From Rhodococcus sp. IITR03 (lineage in GTDB: Bacteria; Actinomycetota; Actinomycetes; Mycobacteriales; Mycobacteriaceae), in NCBI GenBank assembly GCA_001017865.1, contig LATQ01000217.1:1-16490 (forward strand): 16,490 nucleotides of DNA, read 5' to 3'. Positions within the stretch are counted from its first letter, which is position 1. Every line of letters begins with the position of its first letter. The translations under genes and the position numbers were made by a program. Below the pieces are notes generated by a model. That model did not search any database, had not been told where the DNA came from, and saw nothing but the letters and a program-made list of their open reading frames with translations. Shown piece after piece: positions 1 to 8,682 of this stretch.

Positions 1-2
1 TG

Positions 3-1302
3 CTGCTCGATCTCGACGGCATCGTCGTCGAAGCGGTGCAGCGCGTCGACGACGGCAGCCGGATCGTCCGAATCGGCACCGACCCCCGATGGGCCGCAGT
101 GTGCCCACAATGCGGGCAGAAGTCGACCCGATCGAAGGGCTGGGTCACCACCCATCCCCGCGACGTGCAGATCGGTCCGGACCGTCCCGTTCTGGAGTGG
201 TCGAAGCGGAAGTGGTTGTGCACCAACATCTCATGCGATCGGAAAGTGTTCACCGAATCGGTGCCGGGCATCCCGGCCCGAGCCCGCATCACCCCGCGGG
301 CGAAGACGATGATGGCCGCCGCCGTCCTCGACGAGGATCGTTCCGTGGCCGCCGTCGCCACCGAGTACCGGTGCGGATGGCACACCGTTCATGATCGGGT
401 CATCGTCGTCGCCGACACCGCCCTCGACGACGAACCGGAGCCGTGCGTGTGCTCGGCATCGACGAGACCCGCCGTGGGAAGGCCAAGTGGGAGACCTGCC
501 CCGACACCGGCGCCCGGCGGTGGGTGGACCGCTGGGACACCGGCCTCGTCGACATCGCCGGCCACCAGGCCTGCTCGCCCAGGTCAACGGCCGCACCTCG
601 ACGGCGGTGATCGACTGGCTCGATGCCAGGGACGAGGCATGGAAGGCGCAGATCACCCACGTCACCATCGACCTGTCCGGCGTGTACGCCAAGGCGGTAC
701 GGGAGGCTTTGCCCCACGCCGAGCTCGTCGTCGACCGGTTCCACCTGGTCAAGAAGGCCAACGAGATCGTCGATGCGGTGCGCCGACGGGTCACCCAGAC
801 ACAGCGGGGCCGGCGCGGCCGCAAGAGCGATGTCGAGTGGATCAACCGTCGTCGGCTGCTGCGCGGCGCCGAGACCCTCACCATCGAGCAGCGCACCGAA
901 CTGTTCACCAAGCTGCTGACCGCCGACCCGAGCGAGGAGATCGCCGCCGCCTGGATCGCCAAGGAGCTACTACGCGACCTGCTGGCCTGCACCACCCGTG
1001 GTGGGCTGCGGTACGAGACCCGCGCCGCGTTGTATCGGTTCTACAAGTTCTGTGCCGCCTGCCCGATCCCGGAGGTCACCGCGCTCGCGCGCACCGTGGA
1101 GACCTGGCAGGACCCCATCATCCGGGCGATCGAGACCGGCCTGACCAACGCACGCAGCGAAGGCTACAACCGGATCGTCAAGCACGTCGGCCGGATCGCG
1201 TTCGGATTCCGCAATCCCGACAATCAACGCCGCCGGGTACGGTGGGCGTGCACCCGCCGCTCCCGGCGGAGCACACCCAGCCGGCATCAATGCCACTGCT
1301 AA
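3..1302 (+). pseudogene. ISL3-family IS transposase, 5' end outside the window, two frameshifts
   Basis: The reading frame is already open at the window edge, so the N-terminus is missing. An N-terminal four-cysteine zinc finger is visible (CPQCG, then CTNISC), as in ISL3 transposases, followed by the DDE domain. Asp in VLGIDE lies at about 461, Asp in VTIDLSG at about 670, and Glu in NARSEGYNR at about 1159, next to the typical KHVGRIAFGFRN block. The protein passes through three frames: up to about 443, from about 446 to 570, and from about 571 to the TAA at 1300-1302. Each shift is repaired by restoring one base next to a G pair (PEPVRVLGIDE and GHQGLLAQVNG result). It would move the element by cut-and-paste. 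The family call is secure. Whether the shifts are mutations or sequencing errors cannot be seen. Confidence 0.88.
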
Positions 1303-1314
1303 CCGCGAAGAGCC
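1300..1314. repeat. Probable right terminal inverted repeat of the ISL3 element
   Basis: The bases taaccgcgaagagcc overlap the transposase stop codon. Read inward they give GGCTCTTCGCGGTTA, the kind of end found on actinobacterial ISL3 elements. Beyond 1314 the sequence switches to a gene remnant on the other strand, as expected at an IS boundary. The left end lies outside the window, so the pair and the target duplication cannot be checked. Confidence 0.6.
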
Positions 1315-1676
1315 GGATAGGGAGTGTCCTGGGTGAGCTCTGGGTCGCGCACGAGCCATGGCGCTCTCGAGTCGTTCGTGACTTGCGGGTGAGCTGACCC
1401 AGACCTCGAGGCGCTTCAGGGTGTCTGCGAGCAGGGTGTGGTCGTAGATCGCGTGTTGCCCACGCGCACCCGTAGGTGCGTCGCGCCGAGAAAACTCGAG
1501 GTTCGTCGCGCGGCAACCTGGGCCCACAGGGACCGGGACGGGGTGAGCACGTGATTGGGACGTAGGGCAGCTTCGAGTGGGTCGGTGTCGACCTGAGTGG
1601 GGGAGGGGTCCGGTACACGCAGCTGCGCACGGATGCTGCCTGCTTCCGCGAAGGAGTCTTCACCGCGCTGGATCTG
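1315..1676 (-). pseudogene. Unrecognised gene fragment truncated at the IS boundary
   Basis: On the minus strand, codons with strong G/C third positions run from about 1676 down to the IS edge. The segment begins RGEDSFAEAGSIRAQLRV and continues through RPNHVLTPSRSLWAQVA. A frameshift at about 1501-1517 follows, and it resumes as TNLEFSRRDAP, then HAIYDHTLLADTLKRLEVW. The frame then runs straight into the inverted sequence of the IS without its own stop, so the gene appears cut by the insertion. A stop in frame just above 1676 leaves the true start unclear. I do not recognise the family. The product looks soluble, with charged helices and no membrane segment. The call rests on codon composition and the clean IS junction. 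Confidence 0.45.
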
Positions 1677-1679
1677 TCA

Positions 1680-2788
1680 CCGGGTCGGATTCGTGAGCAT
1701 CTCGAGTCGTAGAGAGTGCTCTACTGGTGGTTCGTGAGGGGGTTCTCGATAACCCTTCGCTACCGGCGGGTGAGGTTTCGCAAGGTACAGGTAATGCCAC
1801 CGCTACGTTGTCTGTAGTCCTTGGAGGAGTATCGCCGCAGCCGCACTGCGCGATCTCGACGCAATATCGCTGGCATTCATAGCACGCGCACGTAGTGACG
1901 CCTTGATGACCGCGACGGTTTCTCCACTGCGTTGTTTTGTTCCAGGCATCAGGAGCAGTCGACGCTGAGCCGACTGGCGGGGAGGCCGACTCGAGCGAGG
2001 ACCGACTCACGGGGTCCGATTCCCCGTGGCCCGGGGGAGCGAGAGGTGTGGTTCAGAGCCGCTACTTCGCGGTCGTCGAAATGCGATCATGGGCGTGCGA
2101 AACGAAGCGAAAGCCAGTTGGTCGCTTCGAACGGCATTGTTATTCGGTGGTACGAACGACCCCGACGAACAGCTGTGCAAACCGAATTGCGGGTTCGCCC
2201 CTCCTGTGACGAGGGGGTTACCGCGGAGGTGTTGCACCGAACGCTTTCGTGGCCGACGCGATTCCGGAGGGTTCACGCGTCGCACCTTTGGGTTCGAAGT
2301 CCGTTGTCGTGCTTGCTGACTCGTGGAGCATCATGAGGGGACGAGAGGGGACCGTAGGGAACCGAGGGACGAGGCATCGGTCGCATGGTCACTCCGGTGC
2401 TGGGTGTCGTACCCGATGGGGAGTGCGGAGTGCGCCATCGATGCGATCCGGGCCGCGATCCCTGTCTTGTGTGGTGACGGGTCTGTTCGATGGTTTTGCG
2501 GACCACGGTGCTGTAATGGCCCGAGGTGGAGCGTGCCGGCCGCACGAAGAGCATGTGTACTGATTCATCTGGTGTCGCATTCGGGTGACGAACCGTGACG
2601 GGTAAAGGATTGCGGAACGCTCGGTTGCTCGCGCTGATGAGTTTCAGGGCGCCGGATCGTCGCAGGCGTGCGATAATTTCCGAGTAGACTTGATCATGTC
2701 GGTGATGTTGGCTTCGGAGTTGGTTTGCCTTTGATCACAAGAGGCTACTTAGAGTCCGATCGGATGCATTCGAAGAGGAGATCAACCT
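1680..2788. other. About 1.1 kb without a confident gene
   Basis: No frame gives a recognisable protein and codon-position bias is weak on both strands. A perfect hairpin with 7-bp stems (CACGGGG and CCCCGTG) around the loop TCCGATT lies at 2008-2028. It resembles a tRNA T-arm, but no matching acceptor stem is found. Upstream of lsr2, the heptamer TTGATCA occurs at 2690-2696 and again at 2731-2737, 41 bp apart. These could belong to the lsr2 control region. No convincing minus-35/minus-10 pair was found. Confidence 0.5.
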
Positions 2789-3127
2789 GTGGCGCGTAGA
2801 ACAATCGTTGAGACTTTCGACGACATCGATGGAACTGCATTGGAGGATGGCGGAGAAACCATCAGCTTCGCTGTCGATGGGGTCGAGTACACCATCGACC
2901 TGAACAAGAAGAACGCTCGCGACTTCCGGAAGAAGATCGACTACTACGTCGAGCATGCAACCCGTGTCGGAGGACGTAAGAGGAGAGCCGGATCGGCTCG
3001 GCCATCCGATCCGAATTCTCCAAGCTCCAAGGAAATTCGAGAGTGGGCAGTTGAAGAAGGCTTCGAGGTTCCCGCTCGAGGACGTCTGCCTCAGTCCCTC
3101 GTCGACGAGTACGTCGCTGCTCACTGA
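2789..3127 (+). CDS. lsr2: Lsr2 family nucleoid-associated protein
   Basis: This 112-residue protein has the usual Lsr2 length and plan. The N-terminal dimerisation domain (about residues 1-60: ARRTIVETFDDIDGT, then VEYTIDLNKKNARDFR) is joined by a basic linker to a C-terminal DNA-binding domain. That domain ends PARGRLPQSLVDEYVAAH and carries the RGR AT-hook-like motif that enters the minor groove. Lsr2 bridges DNA and silences AT-rich, often horizontally acquired genes, as H-NS does in enterobacteria. The GTG start is fixed by a strong AAGAGGAG at 2773-2780. The gene is intact, unlike most genes here. Actinobacteria often carry a core copy plus extra copies on plasmids or islands. With an IS and toxin-like genes around it, an accessory copy is plausible but not proven. 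Confidence 0.95.
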   Translation: MARRTIVETFDDIDGTALEDGGETISFAVDGVEYTIDLNKKNARDFRKKIDYYVEHATRVGGRKRRAGSARPSDPNSPSSKEIREWAVEEGFEVPARGRLPQSLVDEYVAAH

Positions 3128-3339
3128 CAACTAGCTCACTGCAGAGGCATCAGATTATCGACTCGAACCGGCTTGGCCCACAGTAAGTTGGGGCAATTGT
3201 GGTGGGCTGAAATCCGGGCGGTCGAGTCAATGCGCGCCGGTTGAGTGCCGCGGTACTTCTGGAGCACGCCCGACAATGAGAAAGTAAGGCGGAATGCGTG
3301 GCCGTCTTCGGATGGCGAGAACCGGACGACGACGCTCGA

Positions 3340-3368
3340 GTGCCTGCCGGACCCGATCGGCAGGGCAC
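3340..3368 (-). terminator. Hairpin after the minus-strand gene, possible terminator
   Basis: The arms GTGCCTGCCG and CGGCAGGGCAC pair with a single bulged C around an 8-base loop. The hairpin sits about 30 bases past the stop (3397) of the minus-strand hypothetical gene and between it and the convergent lsr2, a natural terminator position. There is no U tract, which is common in high-GC actinobacteria. Confidence 0.4.
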
Positions 3369-3396
3369 TTCCGTATCTCTTGTCGCGGACAGAATG

Positions 3397-3898
3397 TCAG
3401 GGGAATGAAAAGGGCGCGGTGAGGTGCTCTCGTCGAGAGTATCGATGTCCGTCGATGCCCCTCGATGTCGTTGCTATCCACTCAGCTATTTCGGCGGCTG
3501 CTGCCCCGACCTGTTGGGGGGTACGGCAGAGCGTAGGCCTTCTGGTGACTTGCGAGTACGCAACCGCCCGCGCAGTCTCATCGAGTGTGTTCTCTCCGGT
3601 ATATCGCTCTGACACAGGTGGTACAGCGCTATATCGAGTACAACCGCTGTACTGTCGCTGAACAGGATTTCTTTACGGACAACGTCTTCCATCGCTGTCG
3701 ATAGGCTGACCGGTAGTGGACTGCTCGCCTTATCCAGGCCGTGCCGAAGGGACACGAAGTCGAATTGGACGCAATCGGTTTCGACGGACCAGCGCAGCCT
3801 CCTGCGTGCATCGACAGTAGGTACCGCACAATGGTGCTCGAAAGCGTCGGCGACCGTGAAAAGTGCGTCAGCGGACAAGTTTTCAGTACATACGTCAT
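3397..3898 (-). CDS. Unrecognised minus-strand protein, probably frameshifted
   Basis: Three minus-strand segments join into one plausible protein of about 165 residues. ATG at 3898 gives MTYVLKT. After a one-base shift near 3878 it continues LSADALFTVADAFEHHC and later ETDCVQFDFVSLRHGLDKA and TAVVLDIALYHLCQ. After a second shift near 3610 it reads SERYTGENTLDETARAVAYS and AAAAEIAEWIATT, with the stop at 3397. Third-position GC is only moderate. No signal peptide or membrane segment is seen and no family is recognised. Support comes from continuity across the shifts and the hairpin just past the stop. A perfect 8-bp inverted repeat (GTACAGCG/CGCTGTAC, 3621-3652) lies inside it. An alternative is that only part of this region is coding. 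Confidence 0.35.
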
Positions 3899-4021
3899 TG
3901 GAGATGATGAGTAGGCGGGGGAGCGGCTGTACCGTAGGATTCGTCTATCACGCGATGGTGAACTACCTGACGATGAGCACTCTGTCCTGTTGCTTCTTGT
4001 AGCGGTCCCTGGGCGCCGTGT

Positions 4022-4749
4022 GTGAGGACCACGAACAGCGGAACGATGGTTTGTCAGCGCTCCGCGCTGACGACGTATCGAGTGGGAATCGGCGTAGATG
4101 GGGTAGATGGGGCCAGTGCTTCCGCCGCCGCCTCCATCGCGCAGCTTCGTGCGGCAGGTCTGCTGCCGAAGGAAGTACTCGAGTGGCAGTCAAGCGAGAT
4201 CGTGTGGCGCATACACCGTACGACCGGCTCGCATGTTCTCCCGTGGAATGCGTTGCGTGAGTTCGGGCCGATTCTGCGGTTCGATCAGCATCCGCTCCCG
4301 CGTGGGGACCATCCCGGCTACGGCGTTCGGTACGGCGCTTCGAGCCCCAAGGTGCATTGGCGGAAGCGTTTCAATCGGCGCGGGTGATCGATCGCCATCG
4401 TGGTGACCCTTATCTGACCGGTGTGCGCTTCACCCGCGTTCTGCGGTTGCTCGACATGTCCGGTATCGGTGGAGGGGCATGGGCCACTCGGGTGGGAGGC
4501 AACCATGCTCTTGATTCCGCGCCGCACCGTCTCTCGCAGCACTGGGCCCGCACTATCCATCGCGCGCACATTGATCTCGACGGGATCATCTATCGCGGCC
4601 GGTTTACTGGCAGCACGTCCGTTGCGGTTGTCGAACGTGCTTCTGATGCGTTTCCGCAGCGTCCTGTGCTGTCGCTTCCCTTGTCTCATCCTGGTCTGGC
4701 TGATGCCGTTGATGCTGCGGCGTACGAACTCGGCTATGTCGTTGTGTGA
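4022..4749 (+). pseudogene. RES-domain protein (toxin-type NAD+ phosphorylase family), one frameshift
   Basis: The reconstructed protein is about 240 residues. The RES domain begins near EIVWRIHRTTGSHVLPWNAL and contains GPILRFDQHP, GYGVRYGA, ALAEAFQSARVI, TRVLRLLDM, RLSQHWARTIH and ELGYVVV. These match the order of conserved blocks in RES proteins, including the early Arg, the Tyr-containing strand and the late Glu (VVERAS). RES toxins of the RES-Xre type deplete NAD+ by phosphorolysis. The frame breaks near 4350: restoring one G turns KVHW into KVALAEAF. The first 45 residues before the domain are unusual and the true start may be GTG 4082 or later. No Xre/DUF2384 antitoxin is recognisable upstream, where a partner would be expected. 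Domain identity is firm; toxicity is inferred. Confidence 0.8.
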
Positions 4750-4805
4750 TCCGGTTGTGGGGCATAGACATCGCGTACACCCATGTTGAACGTGGGAGGC
4801 TACCG

Positions 4806-5280
4806 ATGTCGGGGAGGCGTGGGCGGGGTGGCGGACAGTGACGAGCAGAGCCACTGGTCGTTCCGAGCAGGACGGTCCGCTCGGCAGTGCTGGGCCGGCA
4901 GGCTGAGTCGATCCGGAGTGCCTGTGGGCTCAGCGGTGTCGGGGCCTTCGAAAGGGTGGAACGCGGGCAAGGGCAATGCGTCGCCCGTGTGCCGGGCGAC
5001 GTCGGCAGATCTGATGTCGAGTTGCGTGCCGGCTGCAGAGGGAGGTGGGCTGGTCTCGGCGTCCGAAGCTGAGTGGTACGTCGCCGTCCTCCGACTTCGT
5101 GGGAGCCAATGGGGGTCCTCGGGCGTCTTTGTAGAGCTCGAGACACAACGCTTTCGAACGCGCGATTTCTGCAAGAGGTCGGTGGCGACGGGCCGTCGAC
5201 GGTTAGGGGCCTTCATTGCGAGTCCCTATGGTCTGTCTGCTGGTAACGGAGGGGTCGAGGTTGCGACCTACGGTTTGTGA
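4806..5280 (+). CDS. Possible hypothetical gene downstream of the RES gene, broken frame
   Basis: A GGGAGG at 4794-4799 precedes an ATG at 4806 that reads MSGRRGRGGGQ before a stop. In the same frame after the stop, coding-like codons continue to about 5072 (SAVLGRQAESIRSACGLSG and later). In a second frame, coding-like codons run from about 5070 to the TGA at 5280 (EWYVAVLRLRGSQWGSS, then FVELETQRFRTRDF). It starts 57 bases after the RES stop, so it could be co-transcribed. No domain, signal peptide or membrane segment is visible. Evidence is codon composition and a ribosome binding site only. Part or all may be non-coding. Confidence 0.25.
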
Positions 5281-5399
5281 ACCTTCACCAGGCGCCGGCC
5301 GCCGTTGCTTCTTCAGCCCTTGCGTGTGCAGTGGTTGCCGTTCTGTTCCGGGAGTCCAGCGTTGCCGTCGTGTTCGTGGGTGCGGCAACGTCCTGATCG

Positions 5400-5587
5400 T
5401 TGTCAGCGCGATACTCGGGATTACCCGGTTTCCTGCTGACGACCGTGTGCTTCGGTGCGAGGTGTGTCGGCAACCTCTCGCCGGTGACGAGCATGGCGGG
5501 TTGTGCTCGGCCGCCTGTGCGGCGGAATATCGCGACGTGCTGGACAGACAAGAGGAGGAAGACCACTGGTGGCGCGCCATCGCATAG
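5400..5587 (+). CDS. Small Cys-rich protein with a CxxC/CxxxC putative zinc site, start uncertain
   Basis: The C-terminal segment from about 5438 reads CEVCRQPLAGDEHGG then LCSAACAAEYRDVLDRQEEE, ending at the TAG at 5585-5587. Two cysteine pairs (CxxC, 5456-5467, and CxxxC, about 5503-5517) spaced by about 14 residues look like a treble-clef or zinc-ribbon site. A charged helix follows. The same frame has no good start nearby. A TTG at 5400 in another frame gives SARYSGLPGFL, and a single-base shift near 5430 would join the two into a protein of about 60 residues. Similar short zinc-finger proteins are common in actinobacteria with no known role. The Cys motif is clear; the N-terminus is a guess. 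Confidence 0.4.
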
Positions 5588-6117
5588 CTGGTTGGTTGTC
5601 GCCGGTGCGGGTGTGCGTCTCGTGCGCTCGCTGGATGGGTTCTTCGGACCGACGTTGTCAGGGCACCTGATCAGAGAGTTCGCAAGGTCCGGCGCAGTCA
5701 TCGGGATGAGAAGTGGTGGTTCGAGTGGTGGTTCCGCCGCTTGACGGTCGGTTCGATGCTCGCTCACATCAGGTCGCTGCGGAGCGTGATGATCGGTTCG
5801 TCGCCCAATCCATGAGGCAGCTCCGTGCCCGCTCGAGTGCAATCGCGCCTTCGGACATGGCCACCTGGGGTAAGACGATCGAGGCACCGATGCCGCTTTT
5901 CGGGTTCGAGAGAGCAACTGTCTGTGTTGTCGACTGATAACGGTCTCTGCAGTTCGTGCGCGCCGTGCTCGGGCGTCGTGCACGTACCTGAAGGTCGGCC
6001 GATGGTGCCGCTCACGGGGCGAATCTGGGCTTAGGGACACGGTTCACCGTGTTGGGGAAATCAGGCGTGTGGGTGAACGTAGGCGCACACATGTCCTTTC
6101 GGCCATCAGAGGTATCC
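5588..6117. other. About 530 bp without a confident gene
   Basis: Coding-like composition occurs on both strands but gives no recognisable protein. A plus-strand frame at 5713-5937 (about 74 residues, including SMRQLRARSSAIAPSDMATW) is the best candidate and has no clear ribosome binding site. The last 60 bases before 6118 should contain the promoter of the cutinase-family gene. No clear boxes were found. Confidence 0.35.
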
Positions 6118-8098
6118 ATGCCTGTCCGACATTCGAGGTCCCGCCGCACCGCTGCGTTGATCGTCACCACGATCGTCGGCGGAAGCTGCACGCTGTTGAC
6201 CGTTCCCGCGGTCGCCCAGGCAGGGACGACTGATTGTGCGTCGACGTTCAACCTGTTCATCCCCGGGACGTGGGAGACCGACGAGCATGCAGACCCTGTT
6301 GTGCCGGTGGGCATGCTCGCTCCTGTGGCGCACGCGCTGAACGATGCTCACGGTGACGCGGTCGAGGTATACACGCTGCCTACATGGCGCGTGCGTTCGA
6401 CAACGGCCATACCTACGCGGACAGTAAGGCGGACGCGGTGTCGCGGGCCGCGCGGGTGCTCGAGGATGTTGCACAGGCTTGTCCGGGTGCGAAGTTCACG
6501 CTGACGGGTTACTCGCAGGGTGCCGATGCGGCGGGTGATCTCGCCTCGGATATCGGCAACGGTAGGGGACCGATCGATGCGAGTCGTGTGCTTGCTGTCG
6601 GTCTGCTGGCCGATCCGGGAGCCGGGACACCAGGGGCCGCGACGGTGGGGCCGCGGACGTCCGGACATGGCATCGCTGATCCACGGCCTCGAGGAATGGG
6701 GCTCTGTCAGGTCGGGTGGCATCGATCTGTGATCCCGGTGATCTGTACTGCTCGATCGACAAAGGGACGAATCCGCTGATCGGTTCGCTCGGCTCGATCC
6801 TGAGCAAGACCCCCAGCGCCGGTGACTTCACCGCGTCCGGCGGCAGCGCCCACCTTGCCGGCGCACTGACCGCGGACTTCTCCGAGGCGGATCTGCCGAC
6901 ATTAGGCACCGACGTCACGAGCCTCGGCCAGCAGCTCACCGCACCAAGCGTCGATCTCGCGCAGGTCGCCGCGACTGCGCAGTCGATCGCATCGACTCTT
7001 GCTCCACTGGCCGACCTTCTTACCTCCGGGGCGACGAACTCGGCAGCGATCGGTCAACTCGGTGCTGCACCGGTCGGTACCGCCGAACATCATGCCTACG
7101 ACGTGCTCACCCGGCTGGTGAATCGGACCTTGCAGGTGCCGTCGACGCTGCGGTCGAGATCGCCGACACGGCACGCATTCTCGCCGGGAACGAGTCACCA
7201 TCTGCCGATGTCAGCTCCCGAGATGCGTACTCTCACGGAGCATGCCGACGCGCTGACCGGGCAGATCGGCCCGGTGGCATCCGCCCCTGCTGAGGTGCTT
7301 GAGTCGGCGAGCAGCGTGTTGTCGGTGCTCAAACCGACGGTGGTGATCGATCAGGTTCTGAATGTCGTGACCGGTGTGAGCTCGCTCGATATGCCCGGCA
7401 TCTTGCACAACTTGGCCGTGCTGCCGCAGAAGGTTGCCGCGCTCGACGCTCACGGGGCTCACCAGGTGGCTGGGGAGTTGAACAATCAGTTCTCGCCCCT
7501 GGTGGAGATGGTGGCAGCGGTGGACTTGCGGTGGGTGGCGCAGGTGCTGGCCGTGATCCCGGATCCGTCCGGCGCGACGCAGATCGCGGCGTTGGTTGCG
7601 TCGATCCTGTCGAATGTCGACGTCATCAGGCTGGCCACGATCGTCGGTCAGATCCAGGAGATCGCGTGGTCGGCAGTGGAAAAGGTGCTTCCCCCTCCCG
7701 GTGTCGCGCCCGATCCGGTCGGGGCCGCTGTGGCAATGACCGGTTTGCTGCCCGTCGGCTTGGACCTGGCATCGGTAGCGGCCGACATGCTCTCGGGCAC
7801 GTCGACCAAGACGGCTCCCGACCTGCTGGACAGGACCACTCACGCTGCGTCGACGACTATCTCGAACCTGGATGCAAATGTGGACTTGCGGCAGCTGTCG
7901 GATTCACTTGTTGAGCTCTCGCAGTCCCGAGGTGCCGATGATCTGGCTTTGCTGGTCAGCGAAGGGCTCAGTGCGGCAAGCTTCTTCACCTCCAACGCCC
8001 ATACCGACTACAACACTCTCGTGGTCGACAATGCGGGCCGCAGTGCCATCCGATGGCTGTCGGATTGGCTCAATCTCCAGATCGGACGTGCCATATGA
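6118..8098 (+). pseudogene. Cutinase-family secreted serine hydrolase with long insertion, several frameshifts
   Basis: ATG 6118 is preceded by AGAGG (6108-6112) and starts a Sec signal peptide: basic PVRHSRSRR, a hydrophobic core, then AVAQA before the mature GTTDC. The reconstructed mature protein shows LFIPGTWETD, the nucleophile elbow GYSQGAD (6508-6528), the CDPGDLYC motif carrying the candidate catalytic Asp (6740), and a C-terminal AHTDY with the candidate His, followed by SAIRWLSDWLN. About 420 mostly helical residues separate this Asp and His, where ordinary cutinases have about a dozen. Total length is about 660 residues. Frame breaks are near 6378 (LPYMARAF restored), 6700 (G run), 7130 and 7217. 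The last two cancel, and between them the true reading is LAGAVDAAVEIADTARILAG. It would hydrolyse esters or lipids outside the cell. Family call firm; substrate unknown. Confidence 0.82.
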
Positions 8099-8283
8099 AT
8101 CCCCGCGCCCATAATCCATCCACCCGTTGGATCTGGTGCGGCCGTTGTCGGCACCGGGGATATCTGACCCGCGGAGACGCGAAGACGGTCCGCAAACGTC
8201 ACCGAGGAGAAAAGGGCATGGCGGTGTTCACCTGCCCCCACATCGACGGGTTGTTCCACCTCGGGCACCGCCCGAATGCCTGA
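8095..8283 (+). CDS. Small putative zinc-binding protein, 62 aa, coupled to the cutinase-family gene
   Basis: The ATG overlaps the hydrolase stop as ATGA, so translation is probably coupled. The protein begins MNPRAHNPSTRWIWCGRC, contains GYLTRGDAKTVRKRHRGEKG and ends CPHIDGLFHLGHRPNA. The CGRC pair near the start and the later CPH with two more histidines form a likely zinc site. The ending (GLFHLGHRP) and the YLTR-DA-K block recur in short actinobacterial zinc-ribbon proteins, often near mobile or plasmid genes, whose function is unknown. The frame is intact. The charged middle could contact nucleic acid. A cytoplasmic protein coupled to a secreted enzyme is odd, so the link may be only transcriptional. 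Confidence 0.6.
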   Translation: MNPRAHNPSTRWIWCGRCRHRGYLTRGDAKTVRKRHRGEKGMAVFTCPHIDGLFHLGHRPNA

Positions 8284-8361
8284 GCACCGGGGAGATCGAC
8301 CGGGATCGCCTTCGCTCACAAGCTGTGCGAGCAATGGGGAGCTGACGGCGGGAGCGCATCC

Positions 8362-8547
8362 ATGTCCGTTGCGTGCAGGGATGGCAGGTCACCGTCACTA
8401 CGCGAGATGAGGAATGGTACCGGGTGCTGCGCGTCGATCAGTTGGCGGAGACGACTCGCCCACGAGCCATGGTCGACAACCCCGGAGACGATCCGCTTGC
8501 CGCTCGTTTCTGTCCTCGCCTACTGGGGCGGTGTGGTCTCCGAGTAG
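8362..8547 (+). CDS. Unrecognised small protein, about 57-60 aa, frameshifted
   Basis: A GGGAG at 8352-8356 precedes ATG 8362. A one-base shift within the first codons leads into VQGWQVTVTTRDEEWYRVLRV and DQLAETTRPRAMVDNP. Removing one C from the run near 8484 joins this to ETIRLPLVSVLAYWGGVVSE, with the stop at 8545-8547. Both halves have strong coding composition and the join is smooth, so this looks like one real short gene. Tryptophans and an alternating pattern suggest a small beta-rich domain. No family, signal peptide or partner is recognised. The true start could also be the GTG at 8373. Confidence 0.45.
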   Translation: MSVACRDGRSPSLREMRNGTGCCASISWRRRLAHEPWSTTPETIRLPLVSVLAYWGGVVSE

Positions 8548-8682
8548 CTGAGGTGTGGGCATCGCCATATCGGTCGACCGTCCTCGCCGCCCGGAGGCGG
8601 GGGCGCCTGGTATGCAGCGGCATCTCTGTAGGCTCCCGCTCCGGGAGGCCGGAGGGTCGGCTCGGTCCGTTCGCGTCGAGGA

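Noticed and set aside
231..995. 254-residue minus-strand ORF inside the transposase
   Set aside because: Antisense shadow of the transposase; long open frames on the opposite strand are common in high-GC coding DNA.
1303..1397. Continuation of the first transposase frame as a 453-residue protein
   Set aside because: After about 443 this frame is Arg/Pro/His-rich shadow sequence. The transposase itself continues in other frames and ends at 1302.
2008..2028. tRNA-like T-arm (possible tRNA gene or attachment site)
   Set aside because: The stem is 7 bp instead of 5, the loop lacks the TTC start, and no acceptor, D or anticodon arm fits upstream.
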